From positions 21,038 to 85,037 of the forward strand of contig JTDE01002435.1 of the NCBI GenBank assembly GCA_014338405.1: a stretch of 64,000 bases of DNA, in the 5' to 3' direction. Source of the DNA: Paragonimus skrjabini miyazakii. Its lineage: Eukaryota; Platyhelminthes; Trematoda; Plagiorchiida; Troglotrematidae. Below are positions 35,431-44,940 of this stretch, piece after piece. The notes below the pieces were generated by a model. It worked only from the letters and a program-made list of their open reading frames with translations. It had not been told where the DNA came from and ran no database searches. Each line of letters begins with the position of its first letter. Position 1 is the first letter of the stretch. Position numbers and translations under genes: made by a program.

Positions 35431-35653
35431 TAGAGCTCGTCAGTACTGCATGTCATCGCCACTGCCGGGACTTGAACCACGGACACGCTGTTCATGAGGC
35501 AACCGTGTTTACCACTGCGCCATTGACCTCACGTTAGGCACGACCGAGTTATCATATGAGAACGCTCATCCACTTTCGCTTGTGAGTAATGATCAGGTTG
35601 CCCGATCGTCTCGAAATGGAGACACAGTTACTTTCTGTTAACTCCAGTCGATG
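35330..35653 (-). repeat. tRNA-like/hammerhead element, copy 4 (nearly complete)
   Basis: Minus strand from leader (starting near 35653, CGACTGGAGTTAACAG) through A box TGGCGCAGTGG, B box GGTTCAAGTCC, ribozyme 35405-35449 and tail. By eye it differs from copy 5 (39762-40093) at only about ten positions over some 260 bases, so the two are young relatives. Its tail runs without a break into Penelope endonuclease coding sequence. Confidence 0.9.
35405..35449 (-). ncRNA. Hammerhead ribozyme, core intact (copy 4)
   Basis: CTGACGA, GAAA and GTC are intact, stem II is a perfect GCTCT/AGAGC with an AATG loop, and helix III is the palindrome CTCGAG. Stem I is GCAGTA/TAGTGC with one internal G-G mismatch. 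Expected cut is between 35411 and 35410. The ATG of the Penelope frame lies in the stem II loop. Confidence 0.88.
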
Positions 35654-36059
35654 TAGTTTCTGTTTCACACCGGTATTCAGGCGGCGTAGTTTCTGTTACT
35701 ACGATGTTGAGCAACTATCGTTCAAGTGTACAGTTATGAATCCAATGTAGGCACTTTCGTGAGTCATTATACTTGATACTTGGTAAACATACCTGCGCAT
35801 CGTCTAAATGTTGTTTGTCGTGTATCTCTGATTTTGAATCGAACGCTCAAAAACTAGCTCGTGTCGCAACCCCATAATAATCAGAAGCGGGAAGCGACCG
35901 TTGGAAACGTTTGTATGTATTGTGTGGGAATGGTCACTAAAACAAGATTAGTGGTGCACGCTTGCCCAATATGTTTATCAACGTAAGTCGTGCAAAATAG
36001 CGTTTGTGTCTACTGCAGTGTATTCTCGCAGATATGACTGTTATGTCGTTTATTTCCCA

Positions 36060-36340
36060 GCTCAGACCTTACCACTTAAGTATGTTTGTTCATTTCCTGA
36101 GAGATGTGTTTCACTTCCGTACTGGCCTTTAATCTGGCTAACCAGCATTAGCCAACTGGACAAAAAGGCCTTCACAACCGTGGGCTTCCTGGTTTTATTT
36201 TTTCGGGTTTCCACTGGATATTCAATGTGTGAATGGAACCACAGGTGGCGCAACATATGGTGAGTGTTATCTGCAGCCACCTGTCCATCTTGACCACTGT
36301 GACAAGCTAATCTGAGACGGATGCTGCCAACGGTATTTTC
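36060..36340 (+). repeat. Interspersed repeat shared with 300-530
   Basis: Plus-strand copy of the block found between the ribozyme element and Penelope endonuclease at the window start. Shared landmarks are TAACCAGCATT, GTGTGAATGGAACCACA and GGATGCTGCCAAC. Here it lies 400 bases from the leader side of copy 4, in opposite orientation. Frames on either strand are unrecognised. Confidence 0.55.
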
Positions 36341-38284
36341 AGGTGATCTGTAGTGAATGCATTGTAATAAGTTACTTCTCTGACCAAACATTCTTTATAG
36401 GCATAACACCAGGATTACGGGTAAGAGTGTACCAATCCGTAAACGTGGAGGTATTAGAGTCGTGCCAGGATGGACGAGTAGGCCATCCAGAACGTTATGC
36501 CTACACGTCCTTTTTCAATAGTGAGATGAACAGTGGATCCATAGTGCCGTTTCTGTTCTCAGTGGATATCGTTTCTCATTCTAGTTTATTGGACCACGCC
36601 CGGGTCATCACGCTAATGCCAACATTACAACATTGACGTTGATTAAGTCAACGTCAGTGTTATGCTTTTTCATTGGTCAGGTCTGATCATGAAGTCAGTG
36701 TTGACAGGGTTTATTTGTTAACTGTTCAAACGTAAAAAGATTGTGTGATGTTATCTTGTTCTAGACGTTTGCCGTCTTGTTCATCAACTGTGAAGGACAA
36801 GTGATCAGTCATGTGTTTGAATACCCTGTTAGACTATCTGCCTCTTCGATGTGTTCGTGGACAACAGCGAGAAGCTGCTGAAGATGTACGTATTTTCGAA
36901 TAAAATGCAACATACTATAAAATTTTATTCGCGGCGGCCTCGAGTAGCATTTCAGAGCGACGTTCGGTAAATTGTGGTTAAACATGAGGAAAATGTTAGC
37001 TGGTTTTGCGTCGAATGCCTACGCTCCCAATCAACCCAAGACGAACGGTGACCGTATATGGTGGGGCGTTAAGTTGGCGATTGCCAAGATGAAGGTTACA
37101 GTTCTGTTTTAAGTTGCCATTCTATTGAACTGCTTCACACTAATCAACACTGGTGGGTACAAGTAACTGGTGTGTCACATTCAATCATTATCAGTAACGC
37201 GTATCGAAAATAAAACTAGGGTAGAAGTGACAATTACGCAAAAATAAGTCAAAAACGAAAGCAATAAGTGTAAGAATTAACATCAATACTCACTGGCTTT
37301 CTCAAGTTAAAACTGTGAAATAATCACATACTGATTGTCAAATGCTAACAAGTAAAATAAGATACGCATATTTTGGATAGGTGGATGATGTTTTGGAAAC
37401 CAGGGCAGCCACTGGAATTGTAGTGGAACAACTCATGGGTGAGGATAAGTTACGAATCAAACGTAACAGTTCAAGGTAATTTTCCAATGCAGAAATTTCT
37501 TCACGCAGTATATTTCTGAGGTTTAACTGCAACCTATACATTGGGTAATCTGCGGTAACAGACGGTAACCCACTGTTCTAGCGTATGTCACAGTAACCAG
37601 AGCGACATGAGTGTCATACTAAGCGATGCCACAATAAATGGTGAGGTTAGTGACTAGTTTTCAGCAACAAGGTGCCACTGAAACTTGACTAGAACTGATA
37701 CACGGAGAAACAGTCCTGGGCCATGACCAGTTGGTTAACACGCAAAAACCGTTCTTTGGTGGACCTACTAGCAGGACATACTCAGTTTTGCACACTGATG
37801 CAAGTCCCATACGTATAATTTCTGGGGATAGCAAACACAAGGCAGTTCGTTTCTGTTCCTTTGGTCAAGTGCCTTCAAATACATCAATGGAGGGGTTCAG
37901 ATTCTTTTTATCAGGGAGCATGATATACACATGATTTTTACATCACGGACAATTGATCTCAGATGTCACATTTCTACAGACTTTTCAACCAATGAAACCT
38001 GCAAAATCTCGGACCATTTGTAAGCGATATTCGATTTGTATTAACCAAAAAGTATCCCATACAATTCGCCAGCGGCCAAAATATCATTCAACATGTTTTA
38101 TGGTTTCTGTAATTTCAATCTGAAGAGTGCTGTAGGCCGTGGGATCATCAGCTGGAGATAACAGGACAGTTACTTTATCTCTTATCTAAGCTATACGGCG
38201 ATTTGAGCTGTACATACCAACGGACGCCAGTAAAAGGTTCGTTTGCGAAATTGCGCTAGTACTTAATGCAAAATGGATGGTACT
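36341..38284. other. Nothing recognised apart from a short perfect palindrome
   Basis: No gene supported. 36634-36656 is a perfect inverted repeat, TGACGTTGA / TCAACGTCA with a 5-base TTAAG loop. Confidence 0.4.
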
Positions 38285-38460
38285 GTGGCCAACAAAATTG
38301 ACTTGTAAAAACATTACCGGAGTTCAAACCCAAACTATGGCAAAGAACGTGCACTACTAATGAGCTCAGTCAAGAAGGCAACTCAAGTATAATGTCTGTA
38401 ACGAAATGGGCTGCCTGATATACCTATGGGAATGTGAAATCCCCAGTCAGTTTTGATAGA
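38285..38460 (+). repeat. tRNA-like/hammerhead element, decayed copy
   Basis: CCGGAGTTCAAACCC (B-box area), ACGTGCACTACTAATGAGCTC (stem I and core), then GGGCTGCCTGATA and TATGGGAATGTGA from the tail. Order agrees with the family but much has drifted. Confidence 0.6.
38351..38395 (+). ncRNA. Hammerhead-like remnant
   Basis: Stem I 5' strand GCACTA survives. The core reads CTAATGA (same G5 to A change as copy 2), GAAA and the cleavage site are lost. Inactive. Confidence 0.5.
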
Positions 38461-38644
38461 TGTTCAGGTCATATTGACCAGCAGTATCTTTTAATACTAA
38501 CCAGTGTGGTATTCAACCATTTATCATTATTTTTTCAACCTTATCGGGTTTGTGCTCATTGGTGTTTAATTGTTCATCTTAATCATTGCCAATTTGAGTT
38601 CTATTGAAAATGAAATATTGCCCCCATTTCTATTTTTCTCACAG

Positions 38645-38755
38645 AGTGAACATCACCCACAACTGATCTCAACTATCACATTCCCATGGACTTCAAAGTC
38701 GACCCCCTTTGATCTGTATGAAAACCAAAATCCCTTACTACTCATCATTCATGTT
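38645..38755. repeat. Hammerhead element tails in inverted (head-to-head) arrangement
   Basis: 38647-38707 is a minus-strand tail (GAACATCACCCACAACTGATC ... GACTTCAAAGTCGACCCCCTTT). It is followed at once by a plus-strand tail piece, GATCTGTATGAAAACCAAAATCCC then TACTACTCATCATT, most like the tail of copy 2. No ribozyme core lies between. It is the third inverted junction of this family in the window. Confidence 0.6.
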
Positions 38756-39761
38756 TTTCACTTCATGTGAGCTATTTGCTCAGTTTCAAAGATTCGTTTC
38801 TAATAATGTATGTAATTGATACCCTCTTTTGTGATGATCATTCATAAGAATTTTTCTCTCACTCTACAGAATAATCTTATCAAATTTGGCGATTAGTCTG
38901 ACACACACTCTATATCATAAAATGCGTCTAAACTTGTTGATGTTTTATGTTTTTGATTTCAAGGAAACAAGCTACCAACACGTTATTTCAAAATACAAGA
39001 CGAACAAACGATTCCCCTCAGGCATAGTCTTTTGGTGCTAACAATGCTTTCATTATATTGAAAAGTCTTGTGTTCTCTATTTCATGTCTAAAACTGTGGT
39101 TTACTCACCCGGATACTAACGAATGCTAACATATATTCCCCGGTCGGTTATAGCGATCTGTGTTTATTTTTCTTGCACTTCTAACTACAAATTCTAAACT
39201 TATTTTCACTTTCTTAAGGCATTTGTCTGACTGTAACACTACTCCTCTTTTTAATCTTTTGCGCAGTTTAAAGTATGCAAGCAAAAATATATAACCTAGT
39301 TCCTATCACTATGTCTATTCTGACCTTTTTAAATGTATATCAACATTCTTAACTATATATCGCCTCAGTAGTTTACATACACGTACTCGTGTATACTGTC
39401 AGTTAGTCTCTCTGTACTGGGCACGCTTTGCTAATAATCCTGATGTTTTCCCCCACAATAACTGATTGTACCAATGAACTAATGATGAATATTTGCCTTC
39501 CAAGACGCATAACTAACTTCCGTGACTTAACTTGATTTGAATACTCTGGCAGAATAATGCGCCTCAGTCTTTTAGAAACACTTTCGTGTGAAGCAGTCTA
39601 AATACCTTTTATCTGAGATCCTTTGTAACTTCCCCTTGAAGCTTTATCTTATAGTCCTGTCTCATATGCTATCAAATTTCACGTTTTACTGTGGTCTAGG
39701 TCCTATCGATATGATTGGGCTTTGGGGTAAACGGGACGATTTTGAATAGTTGGCTACCTAA
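38756..39761. other. Pyrimidine-rich unassigned stretch
   Basis: Plus strand is notably T- and C-rich with many short CTT/TTC runs. No gene or repeat recognised. Confidence 0.4.
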
Positions 39762-39845
39762 GTAATTTCAAGTTGAACATCACCCACAATTGATCGCAGC
39801 TGTCGCATTCCCACTGACTATCCAGTCGGCTCCTTTCAAAAAGAA

Positions 39846-39890
39846 GCACTAGACTCGAGTTTCGCTCTCATTAGAGCTCGTCAGTAGTGC
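39846..39890 (-). ncRNA. Hammerhead ribozyme, fully intact (copy 5)
   Basis: Type I hammerhead with every required element. Stem I is GCACTA/TAGTGC (6 bp) and the core is CTGACGA. Stem II is GCTCT-AATG-AGAGC (5 bp), then GAAA. Helix III is minimal and self-complementary (CTCGAG), followed by GTC. Cleavage is expected between 39852 and 39851. The very short helix III is typical of Penelope-type hammerheads, which are thought to work best as dimers pairing through that palindrome. Activity is predicted, not shown. Confidence 0.93.
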
Positions 39891-39908
39891 ATATCATCGT
39901 CACTGCCG

Positions 39909-39963
39909 GGACTTGAACCACGGACACGCTGTTCATGAGGCAACCGTGTTTACCACTGCGCCA
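39909..39963 (-). promoter_or_regulatory. Pol III-type A and B boxes, copy 5
   Basis: Perfect A box TGGCGCAGTGG at 39953-39963 and B box GGTTCAAGTCC at 39909-39919 on the minus strand, spaced as in tRNA genes. No run of four or more T follows closely before the ribozyme, so a Pol III transcript could run through it. Confidence 0.72.
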
Positions 39964-40093
39964 TTGACCTCACGTTAGGCACGACCGAGTTATCATATGA
40001 GAACGCTCAACCACTTTCGCTTGTCAGTGATGATCAGATTGCCCGATCATCTTGAAATGGAGACACAGTAACTGTCCTGTTAACTCCAATCGT

Positions 40094-42010
40094 TAACCCC
40101 GCGATTAGGACTTCCTAGACAGGTCGAAATCTCCGATCTCATTAAACCTAAGTAATGTTTTCAGTACAAAAATGACCTGGCGAAATGTCATAAATTAAAA
40201 CTTCAGAAGAACTGGACTGTTCACGCACTGTATTCAGGAAGCATCTCATCAAAAGTTAGTGTGCTTCCTTCACAGATGCATAATGTATAAATTATCACAT
40301 CGATGATACTAGTTATGTCCAGGTTCAGGCCGCCAGTATATGTAGTTTTGGATCGTGCTTGCCTCTTATGAATCGCCAGTTGTTGGATCCTGCTGCAGTG
40401 GAAGTAGCCGTTGGTCTCATCCATCCAATGAGCTCCCGTTATTGTTAACTGATGAAATTTAATTTTTTATTCGAAGACCTTCCTTTTGATTGCATTTTTT
40501 TTCTTTACTTGTAATTTCCAACGCATAACGAAACACCTTCGCCGTTAACGGTCGACCGTCCCATCTCAAGTTCGTGACGGGAGCACTCCTGGTGATTGTA
40601 CACTCCATCATTAAGCAAACCTTCAGAAACTGCAATGAAACTGTTAATTAACGACTAACGTAATTCACCAGTGTATCATTCTGAAATTCACTGAGATTGT
40701 TTGGACGATAACTGTCATACTCTTTTCCAATTTTCCTAAACTGTGCTTGCCCTGTTCACCTCACCGCAGTATGAATAGTATGCCCTCCAGTCTGGCTACA
40801 TTTTTCCATTAGCATCCAGGCCCTTAAATGAAACGATTGTGACCTTCAGCAAAATGACACTTTCAAGGACTTCATCTGCCACTGATAATGAAAGTGGCGG
40901 GTTGAATGTTTTTTACTGAAGCATTCCTCTTGCACGTCAAAGGAATGCTAACACAGTGGATAGTGCTGGTTCTTCTATACTTCCTATCGTCAACAACAGT
41001 ACACACAAGGAATCCTGCCACTTGTGTAATGGGGTTGACTTTAACTTGTCACTACGAAAATGACTCCAGTAGCATATTTCCGCAAGTTAATGAGCATTTC
41101 AAGGTTTCGTGCAACATAGAAGCTGTAGCAACTTGCTGTAGTTGACCGTGTCATCAGAGTGCAAGTCCATCAGACCCATGACATATCATAGCTGACTGGT
41201 TCAGTTGATAATTTTAACTAATTTCAACAACATATAAGGCCATTCGCAAGACAGAATATGCTATAGGGTAGGTAACACCTGGTTTTATCATTGGAGTAAT
41301 GGTGGTTGTGCATTTGACAAGATCAAATTAGCGATGAGAAATTCGTCAGTTTGCAAAATGTCAGGGTCTCAAAATCCCGGCGATGATAAGGATTTATAAA
41401 TTGGGAACAGTATGAGCTCGTTCATGCTGGTTCGCATTTAACGGCAGACTCAGGTCTAAACACACCGAGACTCCATTTGCATGCGTACTGTATTGCAAGC
41501 AACCGGTTTTGATGTTTGCGCGGCAGTTTAATTCAATGTGTGAACCGTTGATATATTGTCGGTAATGAAGTTAGATATACAGTATTTCGAAGCATGACAA
41601 TCCAACCTGGACTGATGTACGCAATTCAACGTTACCACAGCTTTCAGGCCAGTGGAATTCGATTTGGCAGCTTGCCTCTTTTTTAACCACTCCAAAAGAA
41701 CGAAATCTAAAGTAATTGAATGGGGTTAACCGAGCGATCACTAAGCGTAGCTATTCTGGTTTAACCACCGTAAGTTGGCGACTTTCAGCCACTCAATATG
41801 CAAAGTAGATGAAGTCTAGAACTAACCTCCGTGGTCTTGTGACGAGACTGCGTTGAACATTCTGCTGGTGGTCTCTTATTAGACGTAGCCAATTATTTCT
41901 GACTTACGCAGCTCTCGTCGAGATCGGTACTTAATATATTACTGGATTTGCTCAGTGCTTCTAGGTGTACGTAGTAAACGGAGTTAATACAGCGATTATT
42001 TTGATTTTCT
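40094..42010. other. Nothing firmly recognised
   Basis: 41370-41410 has CTCAAAATCCCGGCGATGATAAGGATTTAT, which may be a very decayed B-box/linker piece of the ribozyme element. No gene supported. Confidence 0.35.
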
Positions 42011-42205
42011 GGTTGAACATCATCCACAATTGATCGCAGATGTCGCATTCCTATAAACATTCCAGTCGGCACCTTTCGAAAAAAAGCACTAGACTCGAGT
42101 TTCGCTCTAGTTAGGGCTCATCATTAGTGTATATCCTTGCCACTGCCGGGAATAGAACTTCGGCCACGCTGTTCGTGAGGCAACCGTGATTACCACAGCG
42201 CCACT
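42011..42205 (-). repeat. tRNA-like/hammerhead element, copy 6
   Basis: Minus strand from a truncated tRNA-like block (GGCGCTGTGGTAATCACGGTTGCCTCACGAACAGC-type sequence) through ribozyme 42086-42130 to the tail (GCGATCAATTGTGGATGATGTTCAACC). The head upstream of the A box is missing; sequence at 42206 onward is unrelated. Confidence 0.85.
42086..42130 (-). ncRNA. Hammerhead ribozyme, core mutation (copy 6)
   Basis: GAAA, palindromic helix III CTCGAG and GTC are kept. The core reads ATGATGA where CUGANGA is required (C3 to A). Stem I is ACACTA/TAGTGC with a weak end pair; stem II GCCCT/AGAGC has one mismatch. Probably inactive. Confidence 0.8.
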
Positions 42206-42299
42206 TTGATTTTATTTCACTAGGGGCTTGCTGATATCGGTTATGAACGCAATCTAATCGTTTATCTTGAAATCTAGCTACACTAAATCGCAGCCTTTA

Positions 42300-42465
42300 C
42301 ATCCAGATAACTTTATTGGTTAGCCCACTTCGAGCGAAAATGTCAGATTCGAGTTTCACTCCGAGTATAACTCACCAGTAACGCATAAACTTGTCGCGGC
42401 CAGAATTTGCGCTCTGACTCTCATGCTAGTGAGACAAGTGTTAACAACAGCGTCACAATAAGCAT
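42300..42465 (-). repeat. tRNA-like/hammerhead element, subfamily B copy
   Basis: Lies under 100 bases from copy 6 in the same orientation but is a different, older variant matching 19585-19830: GTTGTTAACACTTGTCTCACTAG, GCGCAAATTCTGG, the ribozyme-like core, then CATTTTCGCTCGAAGTGGGCTAAC. The tRNA boxes are no longer convincing. Confidence 0.65.
42340..42386 (-). ncRNA. Hammerhead-like remnant, subfamily B
   Basis: Reads GTTA-CTGGTGA-stem II-GAAA-CTCGAATC-TGAC. Stem I uses the subfamily B pair GTTA/TGAC. The core has A6 to G (CTGGTGA), shared with the 19.7 kb copy. Stem II can be drawn as GTTATACTCGGAGT only with mismatches. Not expected to cleave. Confidence 0.55.
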
Positions 42466-44649
42466 GCTTGAATAAACACATTCAAACTTTCGACGTGAAC
42501 TCTGTATAAATAGTGTTCAGTTCGCATGAACATTTTCGGGGCAGAACAAACAGGATCGTTCTGTACGATCCAGCCGACAATATTGTGATCAGGACTTTCC
42601 AGCTAGTATGAAATTACTGTATTTACTTAACTAACTAAACATGGTTTAAATCGAGAATAAACGTCATCAATAGCGCAAGCCATCAACTCCGACGGACAAT
42701 GCCATTTTTGCGAACGGAATTCAAGTACGTCAAGAAGTGTACACTTAACAAGTGGACGTGACGGCTGTAATCTGAAGCAAAAGCCTATAGCCAAGTTAAA
42801 TTGTAGTATAAATTTTTATCCTTTCAGCACTCAATACTGGTTGGTCGGCAAAACCTCGCCGTTCGTCGAGTGTTTGGCGTCGGGCATAAGAACAGATACT
42901 GTATCGAAATTGACGAAATGATTCTTGTAGTGATCTGCTCTCAGAACATTTTGTAGCCGTGGGCAGGGATTTATAGCTCTGCTGGTAACTTAGGAAATTA
43001 TTTACGTCATTGTTGTGAAAGTCTACTCGACTCATCTCTTATCCAACAATAGAAGATCTAACAGGAGGCCAATCCAAACGTCGCGCTGTACACACTGTAT
43101 CAGGAATGGAAGAATAGTCTCCATGCTACAGCTTCTGTTATTCGCTAATTACTTTGTGCTGTATTGAATCGTTTAAATTACAGTTTGTGACTTTGTGTGG
43201 GCCAATACGACCAGCCAGTGGCAGACTGGGATTCCTTTAATACTGTTGTACATTCATAAATTTGGCTTCTTGTTTCATGCTCAATTATCCTTTACGGCAA
43301 TCAGTACGAGGTCTGCTTCTCATTATTTGCGTGGGAGGTTTCAATTGGAGTACGATTTCCGGGGCTATTCTAAGTCCCTACTTACGATTATTATAGTCAT
43401 CGACTGTATCTAGCCGCGTTATACGATCAGAAGAGAGTAAGACAAATGGGCAGCTTGTCCTCGTTGTGTTTCTTAACTAAACCGAGTGGGTGGACCACAT
43501 TTCTACCCATTCAGTTCAGTCAATTTTGCATGTGCTTTCAACTATAAGCCAACCAGTCTTTGAAAACTTGGCTGCCTACCAAATACGATGGGTTAAGAAA
43601 GACAGGTTTTATCGGTCCAATGTAATTGATTAGTCTATGTGCTCTTGTTTCTTGACGTAAGCATTCGTTGGTGACAAAGCACAGCCCATAAGTGTACTTT
43701 CTAACCTGTTTTCCGAGGCACGTCAAGGCTGTGAAATGAACACGAGTGGCAATTGATGCACAATGACAATGAGGTAGTTGAAGTTTGACGTTTGTCTCTG
43801 TGAAACTTACGGTACGTTTCCGATATAAACAACTGTCGTTATCAGAAAAGTGAACCAGGAGTTTCACGCCAAAACCTATGCTCAAACGACACTTTTTAAA
43901 TGGAACTCTACCTGCAGACATAGGCTGCAACCAAATGTATATATGCTATTACAGATCTGGAAACACCTTCTCTCAATCCAGAAATTTTCCGTAATTTTGA
44001 AAAACCATACCGGATTTTCTCTTCAACTGAGATACACCATTACTTTTCGTTATAGTGCTCCTTGATTAAGCCAGTCAAACCAAATCGGAGTAAATTACCT
44101 TACTGTATGTTAGATTAGAATGAGACAAATTGCAAGTTGAGGCTTGAACTTCCCAGTTTCGATTTCAAAGCACCTTATCTATGTACAATACGAGCTAGAT
44201 GTTAAATGTCAGTGGTCATGGTGATGAACTCTCGTGTACCAAGCGTTCAAAGTGTGGAAAGTTGGAAAATTGAGAAAGCTGGCCAGCCGAATTTTTGTTC
44301 AAAAATAAAACCTACTTCATCGGAACAGTATGAAGATACGTTGACTTTGTGAACACCGTGCAGTTACGTTAATGGACTAACATTGAACTTATGGTTTCTG
44401 AAAATGAGAGTCACGCTGCACAAATGTATACCTTAATTAGCCTAGTGGATTTTGTGGTTAGGTTGGTTAACATGAATTGTTCGATCGGTGTCTTTCAACG
44501 ATATTTTTGCGAGATACAGCAAAGTGGTCAACTAATTTTTCATTGCTTAGTTGGTTCGAAAAAGTCGGTAGCAACAACCTAACTACGAAGTTTTTGATCG
44601 CGGGATTACTAGTTGGAGTTGACAGGATGGTTACTTTGTCTCCTACCGA
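42466..44649. other. Nothing recognised
   Basis: A 130-codon minus frame (43538-43930) is unrecognised and within the length expected by chance. It is Cys-rich in places but shows no named domain. Confidence 0.4.
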
Positions 44650-44940
44650 AAAGATCGGGCACTTTGAACACTGTTCCCAGAAGGTCGCGGTTGAGCGTTT
44701 AGGTATGATTGTTCGGTCCTGCCTAATGTGAAGATACTAGCACTATGGTTAACACACTAGTCTAAACAACACCAGGTTTGAAATACCAATTCCGGTTGGG
44801 ACAAGAATATGCATCACTGATGGGCTCTAACAAGAGTGAAACTCCAATCTAGTGCTTTCTTACAAAGTGGAACAGCTGAAAGCATTATCTGAATGCAAAG
44901 GATGATTGAATGTAGATGGTATTCAGTTTGAAACGGTTAA
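44650..44940 (+). repeat. tRNA-like/hammerhead element, diverged full-length copy
   Basis: Leader traces (GATCGGGCA, GCGGTTGAGCGTT), TGTTCGGTCCTGCCTAATGTGAAG, a tRNA-like block with decayed boxes (TAACACACTAGTCTAAAC is like the 19.6 kb copy), AGAATATGCATCACTGATG, ribozyme-like core, then a weak tail (ATTATCTGAATGCAAAG, TGTAGATGGTATTCAG). It links the main family and subfamily B. Confidence 0.7.
44811..44855 (+). ncRNA. Hammerhead ribozyme, core mutation
   Basis: Stem I GCATCA/TAGTGC pairs only partly. The core reads CTGATGG (A9 to G). Stem II GCTCT/AGAGT is nearly intact, GAAA is at 44838-44841, and the cleavage triplet GTC reads ATC. Probably inactive. Confidence 0.7.

Larger units (their letters stand above)
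39762..40093 (-). repeat. tRNA-like/hammerhead element, copy 5 (best and most complete)
   Basis: The reference copy, about 332 bp. In minus-strand order: a leader of about 130 bases from 40093 (CGATTGGAGTTAACAGGACAG...GAAAGTGGTTGAGCG), A box TGGCGCAGTGG (39953-39963), B box GGTTCAAGTCC (39909-39919), hammerhead 39846-39890, then a tail reading GGAATGCGACAGCTGCGATC and on to GTTCAACTTGAAAT. Edges are set by where it stops matching copy 4 (upstream) and the general family (downstream). I could not see clear target-site duplications. No coding sequence is attached, so it behaves as a short non-autonomous unit. Transcription by Pol III followed by self-cleavage is inferred. Confidence 0.9.

Noticed and set aside
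41340..41420. A further decayed copy of the ribozyme element
   Set aside because: Only a short CCCGGCGATGATAAGGAT-like piece matches; not enough to call.
43538..43930. 130-codon minus-strand open frame with scattered cysteines
   Set aside because: No named domain and overlaps an equally plausible plus frame; within chance length.
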